This document shows, one piece after another, positions 11,201-20,189 of a DNA stretch of 64,000 nt. Positions within the stretch are counted from its first letter, which is position 1. Every line of letters begins with the position of its first letter. Source of the stretch: Diphasiastrum complanatum (Eukaryota; Streptophyta; Lycopodiopsida; Lycopodiales; Lycopodiaceae); NCBI GenBank assembly GCA_029204225.1, contig CM055105.1, forward strand, positions 49,473,720-49,537,719, in the 5' to 3' direction. The translations under genes were made by a program, and so were the position numbers. The notes under the pieces were generated by a model. It made no database searches and was not told the origin of the DNA. It saw only the letters and a program-made list of their open reading frames with translations.

Positions 11201-12210
11201 TTAGTGCTAATGATGTTACAATCCTTCTAATTTATGTGGATGACATTATTTTAAGTGGAGGGAACAAGGAAGATATAGAAGATATCAAGAAAGCACTAAA
11301 AAAGGAATTTGAAGTGCATGATCTTGGTCTTTTGAGCTATATCTTAGGAATAGAAGTAATTAGAACTTCTCAAATCACTTTTATTTCACAAGAGAAGTAT
11401 GCTATTTCTATTCTCAATAGATTTCATATGGTAGATGCAAATCCTATTGATACACCTATGGAATCACATGTAAAGCTAACTATAAGAGGTAATGAAAGAT
11501 CCTTCGAGGACATTACTCTCTATAGGAAGCTAATAGGTTCTCTTATATATCTAACCATCACAAGACCTGATTTATCTTATTGTGTTGGTAGATTAAGCCA
11601 ATTCATGCAAGATCCTAGCATAGAACATTGGAAACTAGGAAAGAGGATCTTGAGATACATCTCGGGAACAAAAGATTTTGGCATTGTTTATAGAGGCTCA
11701 TCACCTAACTTATTTGGTTTTTCAGATTCAGATTTTGCAGGAGACCTTATGGATAGAAAATCCATAAATGCACATGCTATTTTCATAGGTGATGGAGCTA
11801 TCTCATGGATGTCGAAGAAACAAGCAACTATATCACTTTCTTCTAGTGAGGCCGAGTACAAAGCTTTGACATCATGCACAAAGGAGATGGTGTGGATCAA
11901 GAGGATGATTATGGAGCTTCATTTGCTGGATTTTTCAGAGAGTCCAATCATCTTTTGTGACAACCTTTCAGCCCAAAGTCTAGCAAGCAATCCGGTTTTC
12001 CATGCAAGGAGCAAACATATCGAGGTGGCTTACCATTTTGTGAGAGAACAAGTGTTGGCAAAAGAGATCAAGCTTGAACATGTCCCATCAAAGGAATGTG
12101 TGGCTGATATCTTTACCAAAGCATTGGGAAAGGACTTATTTTTCAAGCATAGAACAAGTCTTGGTGTACTTTCTAAATCTATGCTAAAACTAGTTGAAGA
12201 GGGAGTGTGA
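8260..12210 (+). CDS. Copia gag-pol polyprotein, element 1
   Basis: A 1316-residue uninterrupted frame. Order: Gag domain of the UBN2/DUF4219 type; a CCHC knuckle (C245, C248, H253, C258); a protease with DSGATSHM (D306); the integrase zinc region (H439, H444, C473, C476); an integrase core with D503, D565 and E601, spaced D-35-E; a copia RT with YVDD at 992-995; RNase H with DSDFAGD from D1156. All catalytic residues I can check are present. This Gag-PR-IN-RT-RH order is diagnostic of Ty1/copia (Pseudoviridae). It differs from element 2 at four residues I noticed. The stop codon (12208-12210) lies inside the 3' LTR. The ATG at 8260 follows a 609-base leader and begins a sequence typical of copia Gag. 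Confidence 0.97.
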   Translation: MATNGGYMLESNDRLTSLNYSTWKVRMESLLEMNELMDIVVGVEERPLAPQEQLRYDKRAKKALHMIKMNVTNELIKEVGKCTSSSEAWEALKKVYESKSTSRVLTLRRQIFSCMQKKSENGHAFVLRVKALNDELACINDGINNEELVQVILNGLLDDHANLVQSYAIQKCLPSVGDLQEVLLAEEFRLQARVGASSTSQGGEEEAMFSKGKFKGKGKSNWSKGQDQGEHSTFGKKKDRSKLKCFYCGVKGHFASDCFKKKRDQGEKQTNLTIDEGGDELLSNDAFVMSSCLLANHGDIDPWWIDSGATSHMTYHKEYFSSLMAFDGDRKVIYTANDGECAIKGIGTIPISLSTNRNIELKDVLLIPSITKNLLSVSQMLDKGFKVEFDGDACLIKKGCSIIAKGKRQGKLFKLDACVVANQVGCMANEQMSIQEVWHKRMGHLNYKALEVIAKKEVVRGLPKSLTCLNHVCEECALSKSHRLPYTRSISRSKMPFSLLHSDIHGVTTISNGGAKMYVTFIDDFSRFCWVYLLKSKDEVFDVFVKFKVAIETQFTTKIKCLRSDNGGEYISNKFKAFCDEHGIKREYTCPRTPQQNGVAERKNRTLCESAKAMRLNANLPKPFWSDALLCANFLCNRWPSVVLEGKTPFEALFGTKPNVKFLRTFGCICYFNITLDDRTKEDPSSRKGIFVGYSEVSKAYRIYVPSIKKVFTSRDVIFDESNIPKVVSSDDGVVATNVLDDNGVDDTLDVDVEEASSSQIPRRTPRHKVKPSRLTYDGKGKQVVDGSNYAFLTSFDVPSCVDEARQKEEWIQAMDLEFEALMKNNTWRLVELPKGKSAIGCKWIFKVKTNKDGSINKLKARLVAKGYAQEHGIDYEETFAPVAKMVSIRVIISLATLYGWDLWQLDISNAFLNGDLEEEVYMEQPESYVSHSKPNHVCFLQKSLYGLKQAPRSWYARLNSFLLSQNFTMSEYDHSLYFRISANDVTILLIYVDDIILSGGNKEDIEDIKKALKKEFEVHDLGLLSYILGIEVIRTSQITFISQEKYAISILNRFHMVDANPIDTPMESHVKLTIRGNERSFEDITLYRKLIGSLIYLTITRPDLSYCVGRLSQFMQDPSIEHWKLGKRILRYISGTKDFGIVYRGSSPNLFGFSDSDFAGDLMDRKSINAHAIFIGDGAISWMSKKQATISLSSSEAEYKALTSCTKEMVWIKRMIMELHLLDFSESPIIFCDNLSAQSLASNPVFHARSKHIEVAYHFVREQVLAKEIKLEHVPSKECVADIFTKALGKDLFFKHRTSLGVLSKSMLKLVEEGV
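12196..12205 (+). other. Polypurine tract of element 1
   Basis: GAAGAGGGAG directly precedes the 3' LTR, as needed to prime plus-strand synthesis. It is also coding: it specifies the last residues of the polyprotein (EEG). Confidence 0.9.
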
Positions 12211-12858
12211 AAAATTGTCAACTAGTAGTATTTTCCTAACTTGAGATTTTGTAGGCCTATGGCCAAATAAAAGTTAGAGATAGGTTCATACATGTATGTA
12301 GAGGCCCAAAGTATGTGTACACTACTTTTGAGGTCACATTAATTAGAGGAGGTCGAGTGTGGAGCTCTTCTATTGGCTCATAATTTGGTGCATTCCTATT
12401 TGACCAAATTTCTAGGTATATGGGTGATACCTATTGGACCCCAATTTTAGCCTATCATAAGACAAGTGGCCAAGAGGCACTATGGCTGCTATAAATAGCC
12501 ATCTCCACGAGTATGTACACATCTCATTTTCATTCTATTGAATGAATGTTATGCTCTTTGAAGGTCCATCTTCTTCTCTCTCACTTTTTTGTTCATATCT
12601 TGCATTCTAGCCACTAGAATTGTGATTTCTTTGTTGCTATGGCTTTACACGTGTGAAATGCAGGTTGTAGGCTCTGAAGTACGGACAGGGACAGCAAGTT
12701 TCTGTTTGTGGAAGCTTATGATCAGATTTTGATGTTTAGTTGATGTTTAGTATGCTTAACATCACAATTTCTATCATTTTTTCAATCTAGATGTGCATAA
12801 CTTCCATGGCCAAGATCTTTATGAAACTTTAGCATCTTTTGGATCTGAGTTTTTCACA
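12206..12858 (+). repeat. 3' LTR of copia element 1
   Basis: 653 bases, same length as the 5' LTR. Differences seen by eye: T/C in the GTAGG(T/C)CTATGG segment and a two-base change (GAATCC versus GATACC) near 12429. The CACGTG palindrome is at 12648-12653, offset 442. It is followed by CTTAT, the duplicated target. Confidence 0.97.
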
Positions 12859-13193
12859 CTTATGTAATCCTAAGATATGACTGGTTTTTTGATAAATCAG
12901 ATTCGTTGAAAGTAGATTTTAAAAACCATACTATTGTATTTAAAGATAAGTTTGACCAGATAGTCTCTATTTATGGGGAGACTAATGTACTCCCATCACC
13001 GATGGTTTCCTCGGTGGAAGTTATGGAAAAACTACATAATTCTAAGTATGAGCTTTTTCATCTTGTTTTGAAATCTCATATGCATTGTGATGTGAATGTG
13101 TTAACATGCTTTAACACCAAAAATTAGCATCAAGAACAGCTTTTAATGCAAGATTTAAAGCAAGAGTTCAATGACGTTTTTCCTAAATAGCTA
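12859..13193 (+). pseudogene. Ty3/gypsy protease-RT linker relic, 3' part
   Basis: Directly continues the protease relic interrupted at 6997: VILRYDWF here corresponds to the ILGxDW motif near the end of Ty3 proteases. The frame from 12906 runs through HTIVFKDKFDQI and ends after a stop with QLLMQDLKQEFNDVFP, which resembles the segment just before gypsy RTs. No RT fingers or palm follow; homology ends near 13193. Paralogous pieces are at 32894-33183 (+), 49413-49670 (-) and 51032-51255 (-). Confidence 0.7.
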
Positions 13194-13957
13194 AGATTAT
13201 CTGAGGTACATACTTCTAATTATATTGCAGTCCGTTGTTAGAACATAATCAAATATTTCTGAAATGACATCTTTGAAATGTTTTAGAAAAGAGCAAGAAC
13301 ATAACGATAGATTTTCAATTTCCAAATTGCAGAAAACATCAAACAGAAAGTACCATTCACTTTTGATGTTAGGTAAGTATGACCAAGCAAACATAATATT
13401 ATGGAAGGACTTGTGTATATAAGGCCAAAGATTGTAATAAAATACGAGTGTAATAGTGTGTCACAAGGATGCACCAGGGAAGAATTTACTAAGATTGTTC
13501 ATCATGAAACACGATGATCCCAACAAAAATAAATGACATGGAGACCCATTTTTTTTTAGTTTTATAGAAAAAATACCCATATTTAAAATGCTTCAAATAA
13601 AGATATTGTAATGCTAAAAAAAATGTTGTATTTTGCAAGAAAATTAATCAAGCTACTAAAATTTTGTTAATAGATTTTTATTAATAATTGCACATTAGCT
13701 TATATGAAATGATAATACTATTCAAAATAAAATCATTGGACACAACCATTAGAATTACTAAAAAAGAACTTTTGCTTATTAAAATAATAGCTTTTAATTT
13801 TTTTTTAAAAATTTTAAAAGTGTTTTAAATTACAATTCTTGTATCAAGAAAAATATTTTTTAAATTATGACCTAACCTGAACCAAAAGGAATCATATGCA
13901 CATAAATATGCCTCTTCAAATCATTCCAACAAGATCAGTTGAATCATCATGGAATAA
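13194..13957. repeat. Shortened F repeat plus AT-rich tail
   Basis: Follows the gypsy relic as in the other copies. It has a TATA-like TATATAAG at 13416-13423. It then jumps at about 13466 to GCACCAGGGAAGAATTTAC, lacking the exon-like part that copies at 33470-33990 and 48500-49070 retain. Bases 13520-13860 are very AT-rich with no gene. The junction near 13722 (AATACTAT/TCAAAATAAAATCA) is the uninverted state of the inversion seen at 34674-35705. Confidence 0.6.
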
Positions 13958-15310
13958 TCATCGTTTCCACATCCTATCAGAGCAACATTCCTCCAAAGTT
14001 TTCCACAAATTTCTAGTCTCCATACACTGCCGAGCAGTACTCTACATACACTCCTCAGAGAGCCTAGCCCTCATGCTCTGCAATCACTGTGGACCGAGTC
14101 GAGCGTCCATATTCTGCATTCACTGTGGACTGAGTTGAGCGTCCATACTCTGCATACAAATTTGACTCAACCGAGTCCATCCAAAGACGACCGAGCTGAG
14201 ACTCCACTTGTCTGTTACCAGAGCCGAACCTTCAACAGAGTCATCAGCAGAGTCCAGAACCTGTCTGCCACAACATCTTCCAGTTCTGATGACCCAACTC
14301 AAGACAGAATTGACATCACCATGGAAAGCCTCAATATCTCTTGGATGAACACTTGGTACCAGGAGGCACACTAGTTCCTGAGCCACATAGAGTTCCAACT
14401 TCCTCTTTTGATCAGTGGCTAGCAGAGCCTGTTTCGATTGCATATTGCTTATAACCACACCGACAGATTTTCCAGTTCATGTTACCTCCTAACCAAAATT
14501 TTGTTTATATTATTCCTATTTCTGGTGCTGACCTCAATACATTTGGCTTCCCTAGGGGACCAAACACAATCAACAGGACCCTAAAAAAGATTGAATCCAC
14601 AACATACTTCAAATACATAGACCCCTCAGTGGACAAATGGGAAAAAACAAATGGTTATCTTATCGAGGTCATAAATGATAAGCCCTTAGCTGCTCCGTGC
14701 GCCTATCTAACGAAATATACATAGGGCTATAGGCCAAGATCACGCGTATCCCCATGAATTTATTACACATGATGGCTAATTCTAAACTACACGATCAGAA
14801 CCTTTATGACTGGGCCCAGTTTGCTTCCAACTGCCTCCATGACTATATCAAGAACAAGCAAACCTCCACTTATTGGGCTATCTTCTGATAGATGTCACTT
14901 TGCAGCAGTTGAGCCACCGACCTCGATTTTGAGACCACTTGATGCTAGCAGATAAAAGCTTGGGAGACTCCCTCAGAACCAGCCAAGAATACCAACTCTA
15001 CTTCCAGGCCTATTGCAACAGATTCCACGCAAGCGGCTTCTCAAAAGAGAAAGAGTTCATTCTCTCCACAAGGGCCAACTACAAAGCACCAAACGGTCGA
15101 CCTAGTGAAGCTTACATCAAGAAAGACACCCACGTACTCTATGTCACAGACGAAGGATCGTTACAAGTGAAGCGTCATGCTTCATCAGATGAAACAGACT
15201 CAAATGATATGGAGTTTACATTCGAGGTGTTCCATGGCCCAAAAGGGCTGTCTAAGAAATGCCATGTAAGAGAGAGAAAATTGTCTGCCCGCACAACTCC
15301 GATGACTTGA
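13958..15310 (+). pseudogene. Gene-like repeat family A, copy 2
   Basis: Carries the 5' CTCTACAT-type repeats, the coding-looking core from the ATG at 14479 (81 codons to a stop after YLTKYT) and a C-terminal region from 14939 (SLGDSLRTSQEYQLYF...). The Ser/Lys/acidic tail is shortened relative to copies 1 and 6, going straight to RHASSDETDSND. It is the best reference for the ancestral order of the rearranged copy at 34674-36340. Confidence 0.6.
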
Positions 15311-15754
15311 CCTCACTAGCAACATATGTAGTTAACTAGAAGTTGGATAGCCATAACGCATGGGGTCCACACTTCAAGATTCTATTTTCTACCATTAACT
15401 AACATGACTTCTCATGTAAATGCAAATCGTATTGCACATCAAAGTTTTCTTTCCATCTACTAAAGCGTTCACATCAAAGAAAAACAGTCTTATCGATCTG
15501 CAAATCATGTTCAAACAGGTTTTAAAGAAGATCATGAAATTCTATTTTGGATTTTTAGTAAAACAGAATATCCAGAGATAATTAAGAATCATATGAGCGA
15601 CACACCACTCAATGTTCCTAGAATAGGTGACTTTAAGGTGGAATGGCATTTGGTTCACACACCAAGAGCTACAGGGAGTGAAAATCCAAAACTTAGCGAA
15701 ATGTTTTAACTGATCAAACAACATTTATATAGCTAGAACCAATAAAACCCAAGC
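15311..15754. repeat. Deleted version of the family A downstream repeat
   Basis: Matches 3095-3265 and then 3753-3985, so about 0.48 kb present in the left arm is missing at about 15508. No gene is visible. It leads directly into promoter-like module P. Confidence 0.65.
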
Positions 15755-16205
15755 CGTACACTCGTCGATTCAACAGCGGATCAGATCTATGGCGCGTAAT
15801 ACAACCGTCCACACGTGTGACACCACACGTGCTACAATACACGTCAATCTGCCATTCGGCCATGTGCCCACACGTGCGAGCTAACACGTGCCAGAACACA
15901 CGTCGCCAAACCATTCGACCACATGGCCACATGTGCAAGTTTCACACATGCAGATACAGAAGTGTGGTACCACACGTCAGTTACTGATTGGGCCACGTGA
16001 CCACACATGCGAGCCGATACGTGCAAGAAGACATGTCGTTGATCCATTCGGCCACATGTCCCCACATGGGATCCCACACATGTTGATCCAGACGTGCAGT
16101 TTCACACATGCGTATACAAACATGTGGTTCCACATGTCAGCTATTGACTGGGCCACGTTTCGCTATGATTCACACGTGCCAACTTTTTTCTCCTATATAA
16201 GTCCA
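15755..16205 (+). promoter_or_regulatory. CACGTG-array promoter-like module P, copy 2
   Basis: By eye six CACGTG hexamers remain, several others having become CACATG or CATGTG. The TATA box TATATAAG is at 16194-16201. Homology with copy 1 ends about 20 bases after the TATA box; here the following sequence is a leader that reaches the CENH3-like ATG at 16529. That arrangement (array, TATA, leader of about 0.3 kb, ATG) is what a promoter for the CENH3-like gene would look like; transcription is untested. Confidence 0.55.
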
Positions 16206-16278
16206 TTCCCGGGGATTGTATAGGTTTTCGTGTAATTTGCTGTCATGTCTGATTGCTTCCATACAACCTGCATTCCTG

Positions 16279-16465
16279 ATATCGCCATCATGGGGGCGAC
16301 GTCGTCCCCAGGCCTATTCCTTACACCCTCTCACGTCGTAGCGATATCATCCTGACTTTCCCAGTATTGCCATCATGCAAGCCCCTGTCTCTCCCCGCCT
16401 GTCTTTGCCACTCTCTCGCGTTGTAGCAATATCACCCTTAGAGTTCTCAGTGTCGCCATTACACA
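16279..16465 (+). repeat. Imperfect tandem repeat, about 85 bp, in the CENH3-like leader
   Basis: A unit starting (A)TCGCCATCATG and containing a CTCTCNCGT(C/T)GTAGC(G/A)ATATCA segment occurs at about 16281, 16365 and (partial) 16452. The stretch 16225-16528 is clearly richer in C and G than its surroundings. It has no counterpart elsewhere in the window. Confidence 0.6.
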
Positions 16466-16528
16466 AGATAATTTAGCTCTCTCTTTTGCTGTATCTCTGT
16501 CCTCGCATGGTATAGATATCCAGCCTCA

Positions 16529-16976
16529 ATGGCTCGGACGAAGCAAACTGCTAGGCTTACCCATTTTGTTCAACCGTCCTGTCCCCAGACATCTGAACCG
16601 ATACGTCTGCAAAGACGCGGAAGACCTCGCCGTCCATGGTTGAGGGACATCAGGGCCTTGTAGAGGTACACCAAACTTGTGATCCTGAAAGCAGCCTTGT
16701 ACCGGGCTGTGAGGGAGGTTACACAAGATATGACCACGCATCTGCCCTATCCAGTGAGGTGGAATATCGCTGCATTGGAGGCCCTCGATAATGTATACGA
16801 GGACTTCCAGACAAAATTGTTTGAGGATTCGATGCTGTGTTCCATTCATGACACTGATGCCCAAGGACATGCTTCTTGTCATGAGGTTTCGAAACACCTA
16901 TGACAATGGTATGCCACATCGCAAATCATACAAGCTTGAGGGTTGCCATGTGGCAAGCCATGTAGGCCTACCATAA
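16529..16976 (+). pseudogene. CENH3-like histone H3 variant pseudogene, copy 1
   Basis: Starts MARTKQTAR, identical to the start of canonical H3, followed by a short divergent tail rich in Pro and Arg, then IRAL-stop-RYTK where H3 has the LREIRRYQK helix. The histone fold follows: YRAVREVTQDM, a loop longer than canonical H3 by about one residue, RW at the start of helix 2, then LFEDSMLCSIH and TLMPKD. The RW, the SM before C-x-I-H and TLM (canonical TIM) are CENH3-type features, matching plant CENH3 as I know it. Disruptions: TAG at 16661-16663 (codon 45) and an 11-base deletion after 16850 removing the G-K-R-V codons. After the fold the frame runs on (MPHRKS...LEGCHVASHVGLP) into minisatellite S. 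H3 family is secure; CENH3 type is likely. Confidence 0.8.
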
Positions 16977-17436
16977 CCTTGTATGTCAAGCCAACTGGGC
17001 CCTGTGCCACGTAGGCTTGAGTGGACCTAGATATCTATATATATATATAGGTGGGCTCAAAAGTTGCCTACCACAGGCCTACCATAGGCTTGCGTCGCAG
17101 GCCACATAGGCATGGCATGTTTCTGATGCTTCCTACGTAAGCATGTCGCAGGATACCACATAGGCTTGCCATAGGCTTGTGTTGCAAGCCAACCAAGCTC
17201 TGCCATGTAGGCTTGAGTGGAGCTAGAGAGAGAGAGAGCTGGGGCTCCCAAGTTGCCATGTGGCAAGCCATGTAGGCCTATCATAGGCTTGCGTGGTAGG
17301 TCATATAGGCATGACATAGGCTTGATGCTAGTATGTTCATGCTGGTATGTTGCAGTCTGCCATATAGGCTAGACATAGGCTTGTGTGGCAAGCCAACTAA
17401 GCTATACCACGTGGGTTGGCATGTAGGCTTGAGTGG

Positions 17437-17440
<4 letters not shown>
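16910..17440 (+). repeat. Minisatellite S, copy 2
   Basis: Begins where the CENH3-like fold ends and shares its reading frame for 22 codons. It contains TATATATATATATA near 17036 and the same AGGCTTG/TGGCAAGCCA blocks as the other copies. It is the inverted counterpart of 61873-62635. Confidence 0.75.

Positions 17441-17490
<50 letters not shown>
17441..17490. repeat. (AG)25 microsatellite
   Basis: Pure dinucleotide tract of 50 bases. Its inverted counterpart at 61693-61872 is about 180 bases and the one at 62972-62998 about 27 bases, so this tract has changed length greatly between paralogues. Confidence 0.95.
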
Positions 17491-17493
<3 letters not shown>

Positions 17494-17544
17494 GTGAGGA
17501 GTCACACATGAACTACTTGCCTGTGGTATGGCCTAGCATCAACG

Positions 17545-17754
17545 TTGAAACAAATATCTGATGGAGATAAGAAGGGTCCCAAGCAAATTTCAAATGAGAA
17601 TCTTGCAGAGAAAGTATTGAAACCACAGTTGGCGAGGGATCCCAAAGAATCGAACTTGAGTGTACAAGCCCAACAAAAGCGCATACACCAACTCACCACA
17701 CATGGGAAGATCGCTAAATTTGAATTTGAAGAAAAATCTTTGAAATGTTTGTAG
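17545..17754 (+). pseudogene. Small conserved ORF U, copy 1 (70 residues)
   Basis: Unrecognised. Reads MKQISDGDKKGPKQ..., is highly charged and ends KFEFEEKSLKCL. A near-identical frame lies at 61428-61640 (minus) and a partial one at 59931-60082. It abuts a copia LTR fragment on one side and (AG)n on the other in two copies, so it may be a remnant of that element's interior or a captured exon. No motif is visible. Confidence 0.4.
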
Positions 17755-17759
17755 ATCGA

Positions 17760-18132
17760 TGTTTAACAAAATCATATATATTATAATCTTCACACGTGTG
17801 GAATCAAGATCTACAAGAAAATCAACATTCTACACATAGAAAACCAAGATAGAGAAAATCACATGAGATGGACATAAGAGATGAATTCTCCACAAAGAAT
17901 GAAAGTTTGATGATTATTTTTCGACTTAGGTACAACTATTTATAGCTTCCAAAATGTCATTTGGCCACTTGCCCCAAACTTGACCTAATTTGGAAACTTC
18001 TAGATACTTTATCAAAAACCTAGAAAATCTAGTCTAGATACAATGTACCAAAATTAGCCAATTAGAATGGGTCCAAACTCGACCTCATCCACTTATCTAC
18101 TTGCCAGAGGTAGTTAAACCACTATTTAGGCC
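17760..18132 (-). repeat. Copia LTR fragment (third LTR family)
   Basis: Matches 61045-61430 inverted. Contains the CACGTG palindrome (17793-17798) and, on the minus strand, a TATA box (TATAAATAG near 17940). It is cut at 18132 where copia gag sequence begins in the opposite orientation, so this is a rearrangement junction, not an element end. Confidence 0.7.
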
Positions 18133-18900
18133 CTTTTCATCAAGATTAAGAGAAAATCCATAGGCAAAGGTGTTGCATTCAAGAAGAACCAAGTCAAAGC
18201 TCGAGCAAGCCAAAGAAGGATAAGTCGAAGATCAAATGCTGCTTTTGTGGCAAGATGAGGCACTATGCCTCGGAGTGCTTCAAGAAGAAGCAAACTCAAA
18301 GTCAAGCAAACCTTGGTCAAGAGGAAGAGGAGAGCTCTCATGAAGATTTCCTCATGATGTCAAGTTTTTCATCTTCAAGCATAAGAGGTGAAGACCCTTG
18401 GTGGATAGATAGTGGGGCTAGCTCCCACATGACAAGTAAGAGGGAGTATTTTTCAACCTTATCTACCTATGAAGGATCACGTAAATTTTTACAGCAAATA
18501 ATTATGGTTATAAGATAGAAGGAATAGGATCCATACCTTTATGCTTGGGATCTTCAAGGAAGATCAAGATTGATGGAGTGCTTTACATTTTCAGTATCAC
18601 TAAGAACTTGCTTAATGTAGGGCAATTGCCTGAAAATGGTTTGATTGTGGAGTGCGCCACAAATACATGTAACATCAAGAAGGATGGCAAGATCATTGCT
18701 AAAGGGGTGATGATCTCCACACAACTCGGCCTCACTCTTCTAAAGGTGATCGGTCATCTTCTTTAGGAAGAAATGTGAAGAAAGACAAACGACCTGTCCA
18801 TCAAAGACAAATCCATGGCCCTGTACGCCAAGAAGAAAGACTATTCCAAGGGCAAGAATCAAGTGCAACAACAACAACAGAAGCCTCACACTCAAGGTGA
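18133..18900 (+). pseudogene. Copia gag-protease relic, second family, copy 1
   Basis: Carries a CCHC knuckle (CCFCGKMRHYASEC) and a protease active site (WWIDSGASSHM near 18405), so this is the Gag-PR part of a copia element distinct from elements 1 and 2. Near 18715 the protease frame passes into a second gag-like segment (VIGHLL..., then KKKDYSKGKNQ and a Gln run), which looks like the gag of yet another copia family. Frameshifts and stops are present. The same fusion occurs at 53151-54345. Confidence 0.75.
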
Positions 18901-18904
18901 GAAT

Positions 18905-19765
18905 AGTGGATCGCTGGTTCTGAGGGAGTCTCCCAAGCTTTTTTCTGCTAGTATCAACTGGTCTTGAACTCGAGGTCAGTGGCTCAACTGCTACAAAGTG
19001 ACGTCTATCAGAAGATAGCCTAATAACGTGGAGGTTTGCTTGTTCTTGATATAGTCATGGAGGCAGTTGGAAGCAAACTGGGCCCAGTCATAAAGGTTCT
19101 CATTGTGTAGTCTAGAATCAGCCATCATGTGGAATAGTTTCATGGGGATACGGGTGATCTTGGACCTATAGCGCTGTGTATATTTCGTTAGATAGGCACA
19201 TGGAGCAGCTAAGGGCTTATCATTTATGACCTCAATACGTTAACCATCTTTTTTTTCCATTTGTCCGCTGAGCGGTCTATGTATTTGAAGTATGCTATGG
19301 ATTCAATTTTTTTGAGGGTCCTACTAACTGTGTTTGGTCCCCTAGGGAAGCCAAATGTATTGAGGTCAGCTCCAGAAATAGGGATAATATAAACAAAATT
19401 TTGGTTAGGAGACAACATGAACTGGAAAATCTGTGGGTGTGGTTATAAGCAATATGCAATCGAAATGGGCTCTGATAGCCACTGATCAAAAGAGGAAGTT
19501 GGAACTCTATGTGACTCAGGAACTAGTGTGCCTCCTGGTACCAGGTGTTCATCTCATAGATATAGAGGCTTTCCATAGTGATGTCAATTATGTCTAGAGT
19601 TGGGTCATCAGAACTTGAAGATGTTGTGGCAGACATGTTCTGGACTCGGCTGAGGACTCTGTTGAAGGTTCGGCTCTTGTAACAGACAAGTGGAGTCTCG
19701 GCTCGGTCGACTGTGGAGGGATTCGAATCGGTCGACTTTTGATGGACTCGTCTCGGTCAACTTGA
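18905..19765 (-). pseudogene. Gene-like repeat family A, copy 3 (partial)
   Basis: Minus-strand copy that includes the core frame at 19224-19418 (MLSPNQNFVYII...). It lacks the Ser/Lys/acidic tail. Frames are broken by stops. It is spliced to the copia relic at about 18905, the same partner order as at 54358. Confidence 0.55.
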
Positions 19766-20128
19766 ATTTATCATTGTGTCTAACTTGCCATATACCAGTT
19801 TTATAAGTATTTGCTTGATCCTTTACTCTTAAATGCACCATAATGCTACTCCATTACTGGCCATAACTTCTTCACCGTAGCCCGGAATTGGGTCATGTTG
19901 GGTGTCGTTGAAAAAGCTCTCGTCGAGGGCTTTCTAATGGCACCGTAATCGTCTCTATCCAAGTTGCCGTTCAAAAGTTACACTGTTTTTTTGCTAAGTT
20001 GCATACTATACTACAAATAAAATGGCTTATTTACGGGCTGCCCTGACACAAAATTACAATTCTTTTAAAAAGAAAAGAGAATCTACAATGCCTCAACGTC
20101 TAACTCGAAATAGTACAAATAGAATGCA
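19766..20128. repeat. E2 fragment and linker
   Basis: Bases 19766-19860 are the reverse complement of the E2 core. Bases 19853-20060 match the reverse complement of about 23555-23760 and a direct copy at 56100-56340. No gene is visible. Confidence 0.6.
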
Positions 20129-20138
20129 ATGCATGGAA

Positions 20139-20189
<51 letters not shown>

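Larger units (their letters stand above)
6998..12858 (+). mobile_element. Complete Ty1/copia element 1
   Basis: Two 653 bp LTRs (TG...CA) flank a 4.55 kb interior with a PBS, one uninterrupted gag-pol frame and a polypurine tract. The target-site duplication is CTTAT (6993-6997 and 12859-12863). By eye the LTRs differ at about three positions, so insertion was recent. The target was a Ty3/gypsy protease relic. The element is nearly identical to the minus-strand one at 26128-31988. It looks capable of transposition; expression is not shown. Confidence 0.97.

Noticed and set aside
9258-12221. Numerous antisense frames within the copia elements
   Set aside because: Shadows of the gag-pol frame; each has an identical twin in the other element because the elements are nearly identical.
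16529-16976. Canonical histone H3 pseudogene
   Set aside because: RW, SM-x-C and TLM residues, the extra loop residue and the divergent tail fit CENH3 better, though the first nine residues equal canonical H3.
16223-17754. Helitron capture of the CENH3-like fragment
   Set aside because: I could not identify the TC start, CTRR end or terminal hairpin that would support it; the idea remains open but unsupported.
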